A stretch of 64,000 nt of DNA, taken from positions 744,001 to 808,000 of the forward strand of contig JAFCMP010000445.1 in the NCBI GenBank assembly GCA_017506865.1, in the 5' to 3' direction. Source of the stretch: Tribonema minus. Lineage: Eukaryota > Sar > Xanthophyceae > Tribonematales > Tribonemataceae. Shown here in pieces: positions 21,601 to 30,805 of the stretch. The notes below the pieces were generated by a model, which was not told where the DNA came from, searched no databases, and saw only the letters and a list, made by a program, of their open reading frames with translations. Both the position numbers and the translations under genes were made by a program. Within the stretch, counting starts at the first letter, position 1, and the number at the start of each line of letters is the position of its first letter.

Positions 21601-22989
21601 CTGATGGCGGACGTTGTTAGTGTAGTTTGGACACCACGCCACTTCCTTGCCTGTCACAGAAGTGCAGGTTCTTCGTGAAGGAAACTATATAGATGGCGCA
21701 CAATGGCAGCACTTTCATACACACACCGCCACCAACTCGTAGTACTATGTCCACTCAGTCCTGCGTTTTGAAAAAAGAGTCGCCATCAGCGTGAGACTCT
21801 TGACGGCACTGTGGAGCGCTGCTGCAGCTTACTCATATACACACGCATACGCGCAGCAGTGCGAGGGCACCGCCGCAGTGCATACATATACACGTACACA
21901 CGTACACACATCGACAGCGATATACTCATCGTAGTTCATCCACTCCTGCGCCTTGAACACGGTCCCCACCAGTGTGAGACTCTGAATCAACTGCGGCATG
22001 CTGCGATGCATGCATGCATACACACACCGCCACTCACTCATAGTAATACTTCCACTCCTGCGCCTTGAACACGGTCCCCACCAGCTCGAGACTCTGCATA
22101 GACTGCGGAGCACTGCCGCTGTGCACATTGTGGCACTGTTCGACTCGTGGCCAATTGCCGCAGCAGTGGCGACCACGGTCAGTAGTGAAAGGCGTTCAAT
22201 TTGACGGCCAACCACACCTTGTCACCTAGAGCTCTACAATCCATTGATTCGTGTCGATGTATACTCATAAATTATTTATAATAAATACATGAAGTATATA
22301 AATATACTTGCCACTCACTCATAGTAGTACGTCCACTCCTGCGCCTTGAACAGGGTTCCCACCAGCGTGCTGCCGCTGCGCCCCTCGCCCGCTATCACCA
22401 CCTTCTTGTGCGCCACCTGAGAAATGGCTGTGAATCATTGGGGCAGCGAGTGGGAACGCAAATGTCGGCCAGCCAGCAGCACTTCAACAGCAGCGCGACG
22501 GAGCGCCAGAACACAGCGTTGGCAGGAGCGTGCCATGCAGTGAAAGCCACAGCTTTGAAAGGCAATAAAATGGCAAGTCAGCACAATTGCAGAATAGATG
22601 CAATACCAGGGGGTGGTCGAACAGCAGCTTAGGGGGAGATCCGACGGTAACAGGCAAACAGGCCTCCAGCGTGCTGATGCCCAACTGTACTCCTCACCTG
22701 ATGTTAGCAGTTTGCGCGCGTGTGGCTCCCGTTCTTCTTGATGTGTTGCTGCAGACGCAGCGCTCGGCCTTTGACGCCTCTGAGAAATAACAGCTAAAGC
22801 AGCTAGAGCAGTAAAGGAGAGCAGCAGCAGCACCAGTCGAGAAACCCTCAACGGGCGTCCAGTGCCCGCAGCAATCGGTGCTTCTCCTGCGGTGAGCGTG
22901 GTTGCTGCCCCGTGCTCCTCGTCCTGTGTTGCACGTGAGGCACTTGCACACGCCGAACATCTCCCTGTCGGAGACATCAGGGATGCCAT
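15629..22989 (-). CDS. Carbohydrate sulfotransferase, type II membrane (ST2), 8 exons
   Basis: Exons are 22989-22698, 22427-22319, 21022-20884, 20303-20079, 19599-19382, 18440-18298, 16970-16803 and 15795-15629. They total 1461 nt (486 aa) in one consistent frame. The N-terminal tail precedes a signal anchor (VSRLVLLLLSFTALAALAVI). Exon 2 has the P-loop GEGRSGSTLVGTLFKAQEW. Exon 3 starts EPLRFSWP. Exon 5 has HLVRDPRAVLASRY, and exon 6 has SVGWLHPV and MLLRYEDLAG. Exons 6 and 7 have exactly the ST1 lengths (143 and 168 nt), so the two arose by tandem duplication. The exon 4/5 boundary differs: ST2 has KVIRMTGRLGEL inside one exon, where ST1 splits at this point. The ATG chosen at 22989 is the first in frame before the anchor. 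Predicted role: PAPS-dependent sulfation of a glycan in the Golgi. Confidence 0.9.
15940..16415 (-). repeat. Echo array: three copies of the ST2 exon 8 5' end
   Basis: Acceptor-side copies (CGCGCAG|TCGACGTGGGC plus YNTRPRDFAEAKDK coding) lie at about 15945-16022, 16143-16207 and 16358-16412; the real start is at 15795. Each sits in a unit of about 200 bases that also repeats intron words (GTGAGTGAATGACCGG, CATCTCGCAACTGACCG). The nearest copy is close to identical to the exon and the farthest is the most degraded. Confidence 0.85.
16420..17615 (-). repeat. Echo copies flanking ST2 exon 7
   Basis: On the donor side, one or two copies of the AKEDDG|GTGAGT edge lie at about 16665-16715 (and weakly near 16545-16600) within CAG-rich DNA. 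On the acceptor side six copies of CAG|GTGGCGCGG plus ARARVVYQRIGSPVPEAVLR coding lie at about 17036-17125, 17195-17240, 17280-17352, 17395-17425, 17455-17540 and 17575-17615. The real exon is 16970-16803. Several acceptor copies keep frame and CAG acceptor, and some run 70-85 bases into exon sequence. Confidence 0.85.
17655..18250 (-). repeat. Echo array: ST2 exon 6 3' end copies
   Basis: The edge YMLLRYEDLAG|GTATGT recurs at about 17668-17690 (degenerate), 17770-17800, 17895-17975, 18008-18090 and 18172-18245; the real end is at 18298. The three nearest copies extend 40-50 bases into the DDALAVASRPE-coding part and keep GCAGGTATGTAT exactly at the donor. The unit is about 110-165 bases with a CCTACATACCATCCA-type spacer. 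Confidence 0.9.
18530..19080 (-). repeat. Echo array: ST2 exon 6 5' end copies
   Basis: Acceptor-side copies (GCGCAG|CGTCGGCTGGCTGC plus HPV coding) lie at about 18540-18580, 18682-18722, 18825-18862 and 19048-19062; the real start is at 18440. The ~150-base spacers are themselves similar (CAAAGTCAAATGYATGCC, TATGTGATGCCAA), so whole exon-edge-plus-intron units were duplicated. Confidence 0.85.
19125..20010 (-). repeat. Echo copies downstream of ST2 exons 5 and 4
   Basis: Exon 5 donor edges (DPRAVLASRYR) recur at about 19135-19195 and 19255-19325; the real end is at 19382. Exon 4 donor edges (ADRLTPAQ|GT plus GSALIRAAGVYGADAAALPK) recur at about 19663-19700, 19783-19885 and 19963-20010; the real end is at 20079. 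The 19783 copy is about 100 bases and nearly exon-like. The pieces end on TTGATGAGCGC and CTTCAACTAC words. Confidence 0.8.
20380..20880 (-). repeat. Echo copies between ST2 exons 4 and 3
   Basis: One acceptor-side copy of exon 4 (ATCTCGTGCGAGC plus TNRPLELLLRE coding) lies at about 20380-20452. One donor-side copy of exon 3 (VHYPRQCTAANAVALLE|GTGAGG) lies at about 20712-20800. This intron shows both kinds in the expected order. Confidence 0.85.
21730..22100 (-). repeat. Echo array: ST2 exon 2 3' end copies
   Basis: The P-loop exon donor edge (LVGTVFKAQEW..YY|GTGAGT) recurs at about 21735-21800, 21925-21985 and 22032-22095; the real end is at 22319. The two copies nearest the exon are the best preserved, and the 22032 copy retains GAGTGAGTGG. 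Confidence 0.8.
22141..22270 (+). repeat. Dispersed intronic element, copy A
   Basis: About 120 bases beginning CGACTCGTGGCCAATTGCCG, running through GTGGCGACCACGGTCAG and CACACCTTGTCACCTAGAGC, and ending ATTGATTCGTGTCG. It is alignable by eye to copies B and C along its length, and to D and E in part. It lies in ST2 intron 2. I see no open frame, and no terminal inverted repeats are obvious. Confidence 0.8.
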
Positions 22990-25900
22990 CCACCGCACAG
23001 CGGGTGTGTGGACGAAGTACGTGGTAGGGTGCTCCCTGCGGCTCTCCTGGAGCAGTGGCTGTCCTGAGGTTCAAGACCTTGCAGGTGTCGGCGAATGGAA
23101 ACAGCGCGCGCAGGCAGCGACCAGTGTGCTGCTGTTTTCGTCCGGCGTAATCGTAGGTTGCCGCAGCAGCATCAATTGCCGGCGGAATCTAGGGTTGGGG
23201 TTAGACATGTAACGCCTCGTTGTCTTCGAGGGTTGACAATTGGGCGTCATGCAGTGTGTCATGAGGTTCTGGTAATTGCAACTGCGTAGCGCCAGGTATT
23301 CCAACAGACAGCACTGGCAGACAGTGTCCAGCCTATGTAGAGCGCGTGACATGTATGCAGGATTCTGTACAGTATGATGCGTGAATGCCAAGCAATCCTG
23401 CACCTATGTACTTTTATTGATTTCGCTCCGCAAGGGGCGCGAAAAAGCCCTCTCTTTGGATGTGCACTCAATGCAACATTCCTTCTCCGAAGAGAGACTC
23501 AACCGCAAACAGGCTTCCCCCTCTTCACACTACCACCAACACCCCACAACCAAACCCTACTTAGGGTTGCCCAGCCGTGAGGCACACTTGTCCCGTCTTG
23601 AAATAGATTTATGCAGGCCTGGGTCGCCTTTGACAGCGCCCAGAACTGAGGACCATGCTGACACGTCTGAAACACGCCTCTAGGCGAAATGATCACTGGG
23701 CACCAGGCACTGGTGCTAAGGGTATCAATGCTGTTGCTACGAAGAGTCCAACCCAACCCCAACAAACCCCACCCAAACCCCGATCGGTCCCCACTATCAT
23801 GCTGCTCCGAAGTGCCTAAGCTACTGCCTCTACACGACCAGACCCACTTTGAGGCCTCCCGTGTCTCTGCCAAAATGGTCCTAACCGTGAACAGCTTTGT
23901 GCAGGCCTGGGCTACTGGTAGCAGCGCCCAGAACTGAGGACAATGGTCATGGATCACTAAGTGCCAGGCACTGGTGCTGCAAAGGCTGATGCTGTCACTC
24001 CAGCAAGCATATCTACTAAAACCCGCCCTTCTATTTGCTAGTGTTACCCCCCCCGGTGTCCCCGGCCGCACACTGGAACCCCTGCTGCGAACTCCTTCCT
24101 CCTGCTGCTCCTGCTCCTCCGCGCCGCTCCCGCCAAGCAGCTGCCGCCGCCTGCCCCGTCGCCGCGCACAGGCGCCGCTCTCTAACCACATGCCTTGGAC
24201 AACACTCCGCAGAGTTGTATGACTAACAATCAAGGGTGCCGCGAGGCCCCAAGATAGTGTCCTTGTGTCGGTTGTGGGTTGAAGGCGTGCGCCATCGCCG
24301 GCGGCAGGGACGGCGGCGGATAGGCTCCGGTCTTCGACGGTGTGGTTGCAGGTGTTGGTGTTCGCGTTGATGATCTTGCCGCAGCAGGCAGCAGGCTTGA
24401 CACTCGGTCGCTGCGTCGGCGTAGGCCACCAAGCAGGCGAAGCCGCCACCTGCCTGCGCCGTCGCCGCATCGCTGACCCTCCCCACGGAAAAGACTCTGA
24501 AAGAGTGTGTGTAACAACAAGCAAGGGTACCGCTAGGTCCCAAGATAGTGTCCAGATGTGAGGTGCTGGGGCAGCAAATGCGGTGTACGGCGGCAAGTGC
24601 TGGTGGAGGCAGCGCAGGTCCGATGTCCACAGTCGCCGATGCAGCAGTCGGGGCCAGAGGTGCCAGCAGAAGCTGCGGTTTGCCGCCACACGAACAACAC
24701 TCCATAGGAGTAGGGTCAACAATCCAGGGTGCCGTGAAGCCCCGGGATAGTGTCCTTGGTGGCGAACTTCAAGCGCAGGTTGGTCGGCACATGGCGGAAA
24801 GGCACGAGCCCTGGCGACGGCCGAGCAGGCGTAGTCTGCAGCAGCTGCGCACAGCTGCATGAGCCCCACTCCTTCTGCTTCAGCCACGGATCAGCTCGAA
24901 GAGCAATTGGTATGACAATCAACGGTGCCAAAAGGCCCGAAGATAGTATCCTTGGGTGGCGTGAGGGGAGGGAAGTAGCTGCTCGTGCTGCTTGAGAGGC
25001 GAACTGCAAAGCTTTCCATGTCCCTGCCGATGCCGCGAGCTCGAACGTAATGCTCCTCTGGCCTGCTGGTGCTGTGTGATAAGGGGCTCCAAATGTGCGG
25101 CTGAAATGTGGCAGGTGCTGCTGCGGCGCGCCAGATGCACCATGGCTGGTGAAACATGCTAGGCGCGCCAGACAAGCAGCCCCCACCCTCCACTTCATGG
25201 CGCTGCCACACCTTTCGATGTTGGCGAGCTGGCCCCCGGGTGGGCAAAACGTATGTACTTATGATCTTGTATTTATAGCAGCCCCAAGGTGGGCTTGATG
25301 CGTTGGATAAGAATGCAAAAAACTAAAATCGGACGGGCCCTTAGAGCCCTGCGTTGCAGGCTTGTACTAGACTCATGGGGGGCAGACACAGCGGCACCCA
25401 GTCTGAGCCACACCTATCGTAGCCGATGTCTCCATCTCTTGAGCGAAAACGCCGGAGGACCGCGGTTATGCCTCTAGTATACATTTGGGCCAGAGGCGCC
25501 CGGTCCTCGATTCCTTGCCTAAGCACGCCGCTGACGTGCCTGGCCGAGGTTCTCTTTCTTGCGTGTTCAAGCAAACGATCTACAGTGTGCCCTGATGCTA
25601 TCCGTATCCCCATGTTCCAATATCCCCTGCTGCTGCCCAAAGCCGTATCCTCACCACACGCGACTCCGCAGCTCCTGCTCACAGCCAGCATCTCCCATCC
25701 CCTTGCTGCCTGATGCACCCTCGCCACCATCAGCGCCACCGCGAGTGCTGTACTCTCAGGGCGCGAAAAAGCCCAGATGATTGGCATCTAGCTGTAAGGA
25801 ATCTACACCTATGTACACTCCACAAAAATGCAATGGACACACAGAACGAGATTGCGGCATCAAAGTGCATAGCGGCCACATGTATGGGGCACATATGACC

Positions 25901-26630
25901 AGGTTTCAGCAAAGACACTTGAGTGCGTGTGCCGGCCGCGGCATTGATGTTGGCACAACTCTTTCGTGACACAGGCGCACAGCAGCGCTCAACAGCAATT
26001 GCCCCCCCCCCGGGGGCCCCCACCATACACGCCATCGTACGTCCTGCCTGATGACTATGCGCGCCCCCTGACACAATCAGCGCAGCCAATAATGCCCTCT
26101 GTCTGTCTCACACACATTCTCCCGAGGCGTTGCCTGCCACGAGAACGCCACTCACCCTGCCCCCCCCCCCCCCCCTGCCCCTCCCAGCATTTCCGCTCCG
26201 GCGACTGCTCCTCATCGGTTTCCCCAATCGCTCGTGCAGCCGAAACCTGTTGATACACGGCAATGCCCCCCCCCCCCCCTACTCTGCTGTGCTCTGATGG
26301 CACCTCTGCCCCGCAGCGGCAACTGCACCACCCCACACACTGTCAGCACGCGGCGGTAAATAACACCCCTCTGTAGCCCATACTGAATGTCCAGTTGCGG
26401 GTCAACCTGTGGTGGCGGACAAAGGCGCCCCCTTCAGCACTCAGTCGCAACGCCCCCCCCCCCCCCCCCCCCCCCCCCCCGTCGCCCCCACACGCCCCCC
26501 TCCCCGCCAACCCGCCTCGCGGCAAAACGCGCAGCCCCCGCACGCGCGCTCGCCCGGCAGTTGGCCAGCTGCTGCGCATCAGCAGCAGCAGCAGCAGCAG
26601 CGCCCGCCCCCCCTTCGGCGGCCTCCGCGC
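22990..26630. other. Repeat-rich spacer, no convincing gene
   Basis: A pair of ~100-base near-repeats lies at 23610-23735 and 23890-24000 (GCAGGCCTGGG, CAGCGCCCAGAACTGAGGA, then CACCAGGCACTGGTGC). From about 24228 a ~37-base module (ACAATCAAGGGTGCCGCGAG, then GATAGTGTCCTTG) recurs at 24228, 24523, 24720 and 24915, so three of the intervals are ~295, ~197 and ~195. A 462-codon minus-strand open frame spans 24887-23499, but it is assembled from these repeats and shows no domain I recognise. Poly-C tracts occur at 26157-26173, 26264-26279 and 26453-26480; the last lies in the downstream flank of the ankyrin-type gene. Confidence 0.5.
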
Positions 26631-27602
26631 CTACTCCTCGTCCGAGCCATCTTCGCCTCCCGAGCCGTCGCCTTCGTCTTCGTCCTCCTCCTCTTCTTCG
26701 TCTTCGCTGTCGCCGGCGGCGGCGGCGGCGGGCGCGCCCTGCTCGCAGTTGCACGGGCACCCGCTGGCGTGCCCCCAGAGGAACATCTGGGTCACGAGCA
26801 GGTCAAGCAATCCATCCACAGGAGCATCTGGGTCACAAGCGGTTAGGGTCAGGGTTCGGGGTAGGAAGTTGAAGTTACACACCTCCGCGGCGTCACATGG
26901 CATGCATGGCACGCATGGCATATGACACTGTGTGGCATCATGGCATGCATACTATTGCTGCAGCAGCGGTGACCACGGTTATTGGTGGAAGGCACTTGCG
27001 GCTGACCATCCCTTGTCAACCAGAGCTCAACGATCTTTTGATTCGTTTTCATTAGTATGCAATACTATTATCAGGAAGTTGAAGTTGCACACACCTCCGC
27101 GGCGTCGCGCCCGTGCTCCGGGCAGTTGATATGGCCCGACAGCGCGCGGCAGTCCCACGCGCCCCACGGCAGGCCATGCTTCACCGCCCAGTCCACGGCG
27201 TCGACTGGCAGCAGCTGCAGGCGAACAGGGGGGGGGGGGGGGGGGGAATTCGTCAGGGGGGGGGCAGGGGGTTTTCGCCGTATTACAATATAAAAGCATA
27301 TTTTTTTCCGGCGGGGAGTTGCAACTGTGCCAGCAGTTCGCCGATGTGAGTCTGCAGGCCGTGCTTCACCGCCCAGTCCACGGCGTTCACCGGCAGGAGC
27401 TGCAGGCAAGCAGGGGGGGGGGGAGGGGAATGCGTCAGGGGGGGGGGGGGGGAACTCGCCGTGTGACAGTATAAAAAGTGTATTTTTATCCGCGGGGAGT
27501 TATTGTGCCAGCAGTTTGCCGATGTGAGTCTGCAGGCCGTGCTTCACCGCCCAGTCCATGGCGTCGACCGGCGGCAGCTGCGTACGCGCATGCATGGCGT
27601 GT

Positions 27603-27633
<31 letters not shown>

Positions 27634-29412
27634 GGGATGACACTAAAACCATCGGTTTGCGAGGCTGCAAAGGCGAACTTCACGTGCGCATTCCGCTGCT
27701 GCAACTGCTCACAAGCGCACCGATTCGGGACGTGGCGTCAGCGACACAACGATGTGCACACTGACCACTCAACAGGATCAGCCGTGCTGCAGCGGCGGCA
27801 GCGGGAAACTTGTGTGCACGTACCAGCCTTGTACACGTAGGTTTCCGCCTTCAAGCAGAAGTAGAAGTAAATACATTACACAGGCTCATGTCGCGAGACA
27901 CGCACTCGTTCACAAGTAGCAAATACCGTAGGATTAGTAGGATTACGATTTCACATCTCGAAGTAGACTCGATCAATGCATTTCGCACCCCCAGAATCCG
28001 TTCGAGTCCACTCTGCCTTGCCCGCCACCGTGTCGGGTAATCGCATGAACGAGCGAGCGAGCAAGTGAATATGCACATTGAGTGGCGCCGGCAGCTGCGC
28101 GCCGCGGCTGCAGCGGCGGCGCGCTCGTGCGCGCGTACCAGCCTTGTACACAGGTCCACATTGTGGAAATGTACATGCTCACGGGAAGCAAAGGCTGGAG
28201 GACATTACAGCTTGAGACGACGACGACGAAGGTGACTCGTGATCGCTGGAGCGCTTTTCCGCACCCCAGGATGCGTTCGAGTGCACTCGACCCTGCCCGC
28301 CGGCGCTTCGAGCAAGCGCGCCAACGAATGAACGAGCGAGCAAGCGCATAGGTATACTGGAGTCGCACCTGCGGCTGTGCGCCGTGCTCCGCGCAGTCGT
28401 CCAGGTCCGCGGCGCCCTGCGCGACGGCGGCGCCGCCCGGCCACGCCGTGCCGCGCGCCAGCAGCAGCCGCGCCAGGTCCCCGCGCCCGCGCCGCACGCA
28501 CAGCCACATGAGCCCGTCCGCGACGCCGCTCCCCTCGCCCTCCTCCTCCCCCTCCTGCTCACCACCATCATCGTCATTGTCGCCGCCGCCGCGCCCCCCG
28601 CCGGGAAACACGTCGCGCCACGCGTGCCGCAGGAGCCAGGCGAAGGTGGCGCGGCTGGCGGCGCGCGCGCGGCGCGACGGGCCGCCGCCGCCGCCGCCGC
28701 CGCGCGCGGCCGCCGCCGCGCACTCCGCCTCGAGCCACGCCGCGCCGTACTCGCCGGCGGCGACGGCGCGCTGCAGCGACGCGAGTATGGGGGGCTCGGG
28801 GGGGGCCACCGCGGCCTCATCGTCGCCCTCCTGCACGGGGGCGTCGCCGCCGTTGCCATCCTCGTCTTCGTCGTTGTCACTGTTATCGCCAGCGTCGTCC
28901 GCCGCGGCGGCTGCGGGGTTGTTGGGATCCGGCACCCACGGGATAGGGGCGCCGAGCACTGACTGCGCTTCCGCCAGGACGCGCAAGTCGCAGGCCTTGG
29001 CGATGCGGATGGCGGGAATACTGCCGCCGCCGCCGTCGCCGCCGCTGCCGCCGTCGCCGCCCTCCACGCCGGCGTCGGTGAACGCGAGGCCGCAGCGCTC
29101 GTGTGCGTAGCGTAGGCGCGACGCGGAGGCGAGGGCGCCGCTGACGTTGGTCGCGTGCGCGTGCGTGCCGTGCTGCTCCAGGAAGCTCGCGCGCCAGAGC
29201 TTGCAGACGGGGGCGAGGAAGACCCACTCGTAGGGGCCCAGGCACGTCAGGACCTCGCGCAGCACGAAGCCCTCCAGGCGCCCAGGCGGGGGGGGGGGCG
29301 CTGGCTGCGCGGCGGCGGCGGCAGCCGCTGCAGCTGCGGCAGCAGGGGCCGCGTTTGCGCCGGGCTTCTTGGCGCCTTTGCGGACGGCTGTTTTCGCCTT
29401 CTTGCGGGCCAT
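26631..29412 (-). CDS. F-box-like / ankyrin-type protein, 3 exons
   Basis: Exons are 29412-28369, 27214-27095 and 26786-26631, totalling 1320 nt (439 aa), all junctions phase 0. A basic N-terminus and an Ala/Pro run (about residues 1-43) precede an F-box-like segment (LREVLTCLGPYEWVFLAPVC, then KLWRASF). An acidic low-complexity linker follows. Then come ankyrin-like helices: GLMWLCVRRGRGDLARLLLA at the end of exon 1, and VDWAVKHGLPWGAWDCRALS in exon 2. The last exon starts MFLWGHASGCPC and ends in an acidic tail. The architecture resembles the large algal and protist family of ankyrin proteins with an N-terminal F-box-like region, probably protein-interaction or ubiquitin-ligase adaptors; that role is inferred. 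Weak repeats mean the ankyrin count is uncertain. Confidence 0.8.
26790..26840 (-). repeat. Echo copy of the F-box/ankyrin gene exon 3 5' end
   Basis: GTGACCCAG|ATG, the acceptor of exon 3, is duplicated about 35-40 bases upstream as GTGACCCAGATGCTCCTGTGG. It is the shortest-range echo in the window. Confidence 0.6.
26954..27062 (+). repeat. Dispersed intronic element, copy B
   Basis: Same orientation as copy A: TTGCTGCAGCAGCGGTGACC, then TTATTGGTGGAAGGCACTTG, then AGAGCTCAACGATCTTTTGA. It occupies a third of the second intron of the F-box/ankyrin gene. Confidence 0.8.
27305..27590 (-). repeat. Echo array: F-box/ankyrin gene exon 2 5' end
   Basis: Two acceptor-side copies of exon 2 (GCAG|CTGCTGCCAGTCGACGC plus VDWAVKHGL coding) lie at about 27335-27410 and 27520-27585; the real start is at 27214. 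Each unit of ~190 bases also carries a poly-G tract (27231-27246, 27412-27425, 27437-27452, 27617-27636) and a TATAAAA word. On the coding strand each poly-G tract is a poly-C tract placed just before the CAG. Confidence 0.85.
27770..28345 (-). repeat. Long intronic repeat in the F-box/ankyrin gene
   Basis: A unit of about 280 bases is present about twice (27860-28130 and 28150-28350) with an earlier partial copy at 27780-27845. Shared words are GTACCAGCCTTGTACAC, CAGGATGCGTTCGAGTCCAC-like, and CGAACGAGCGAGCAAG. A degraded copy of the exon 1 3' edge (CTGCGCGCCGCGGCTGCAGC) is inside it, so it probably began as an exon-edge unit. Confidence 0.65.
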
Positions 29413-30805
29413 GGTTTATTATGCAGGCGTGGTGCGCTTGTCAGACCCTCGACGACCTGAGGGAACGAAGCGAGAAATGTGACCAAAGAAAGATTTAGGT
29501 GCAGTTCGCGCGGTGCTGAGGGCTGGCATCACTCGGCAAACCAGCACCAAACACTGGCGGCAATGAACACAGCTTGAAATCATGCAGCTCTGCAGGGCAG
29601 CTTTGAAAGAGAACTGCAATCAAAGTACAGATGTAGCAAAGATGGCGCCAGGACTGAGCCGCGACATGACCTGAAAATACAAGCCTGAACAGGACCTTGG
29701 AAGCAGCACAAACGCAAAATGATCTGTCAATGTAACATGCACCAGTCACCTTGTTCACGCCACGCTGGGCTTGCACGGCTTGGTGATGTGACACGATCTG
29801 AATTCATAAACTTCTGAACCTCAACAAAAACTTCAAACCTAACTTCAAATTCGTTGACCTGAATTGTGCATCTATGAGCACCACAGGTGTTTCAGTATGC
29901 AGATGAGTTTTACCATCATGCGCTTGCATCGCAAGGTTAGGTGTGTCATACTGTGGCGCCAAAACGTCACTGCCAATGATACCTCCAATGATATCGATGA
30001 TACCAAATCAGCCTGACAGCCATTTTGTTACACCGCCCATTCCTCACATCAAATTTGCAAACATTTCTAGAAGCCGATCATATGCCCCCGTAGATGGCAA
30101 CTATGGCGTCGTATAAGATGGACGGCAAGAATGAGAATTGGCCATGATATATTACCTTATAGTGAGTGTTAAGTTGGTGCCGGTGGAGCAGCATGCCCTG
30201 TGTCAGCGACTGTTTGTAATCAACAGGCGCCGTGAGCCCATACATTTGGTGCATACTGGGGGGACACTCTTATGGATGCTCAAGAAATCAGCTTCAGAAG
30301 AGAGCAGCCGATGCATAGTCTGCGGCCCTGTGCTATGGCTGCGGCAATAATAGCCAGCGCTGTGATGCTCCACTTTATATAGCTGACGGCACAGCTCGCC
30401 AACTATTTTCAACATTGGATAGTGCAGAGTGCGTGGCCAGCAAGCAAGGCAAGTCAAGACGGATGACAGAGAGATACAATACATGGTCAATCATTCACTG
30501 TCGGGGGGCGATTCCACGGGAGCGGGCATTGCCACGATCGTATGTACAGTCACAGGCGACCGCCCTCACACACCGCGCCGCATCGTGCGGGGTCGCAACT
30601 AGGGTTAGGGCTATCTCCTGCTTCAACCGCAAACCCCTTTTACGCCCCTCGCCCCCCCTCAACGCGGCCGGGCAGCACACGCGTGCTGTGCGAGGTGACT
30701 GATCAGCAATTCTGGTGGTGCAGGGAGGGGTGACCAGGCAAGCGAAAAGATCACAACTAGGTACTTCAACTTGAAGTACGCGACTCGTGCGCGCGTGCTC
30801 AGCGC
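29413..30805. other. AT-richer spacer
   Basis: This is the 5' flank of the F-box/ankyrin gene and the 3' flank of the 187-aa gene. GC is visibly lower than in the rest of the window. I see no repeats of the echo type, no conserved peptide and no RNA gene. One telomere-like CTAGGGTTAGGGCT word lies at about 30600. Confidence 0.5.

Noticed and set aside
22141..22270. tRNA or other structured RNA in the dispersed element
   Set aside because: No cloverleaf, no A/B boxes and no obvious stem symmetry that is kept among the five copies.
23499..24887. 462-codon minus-strand open frame as a gene
   Set aside because: It is built from the ~196-base repeats and has no domain or codon pattern I trust. 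It stays open because stop codons are rare in GC-rich DNA.
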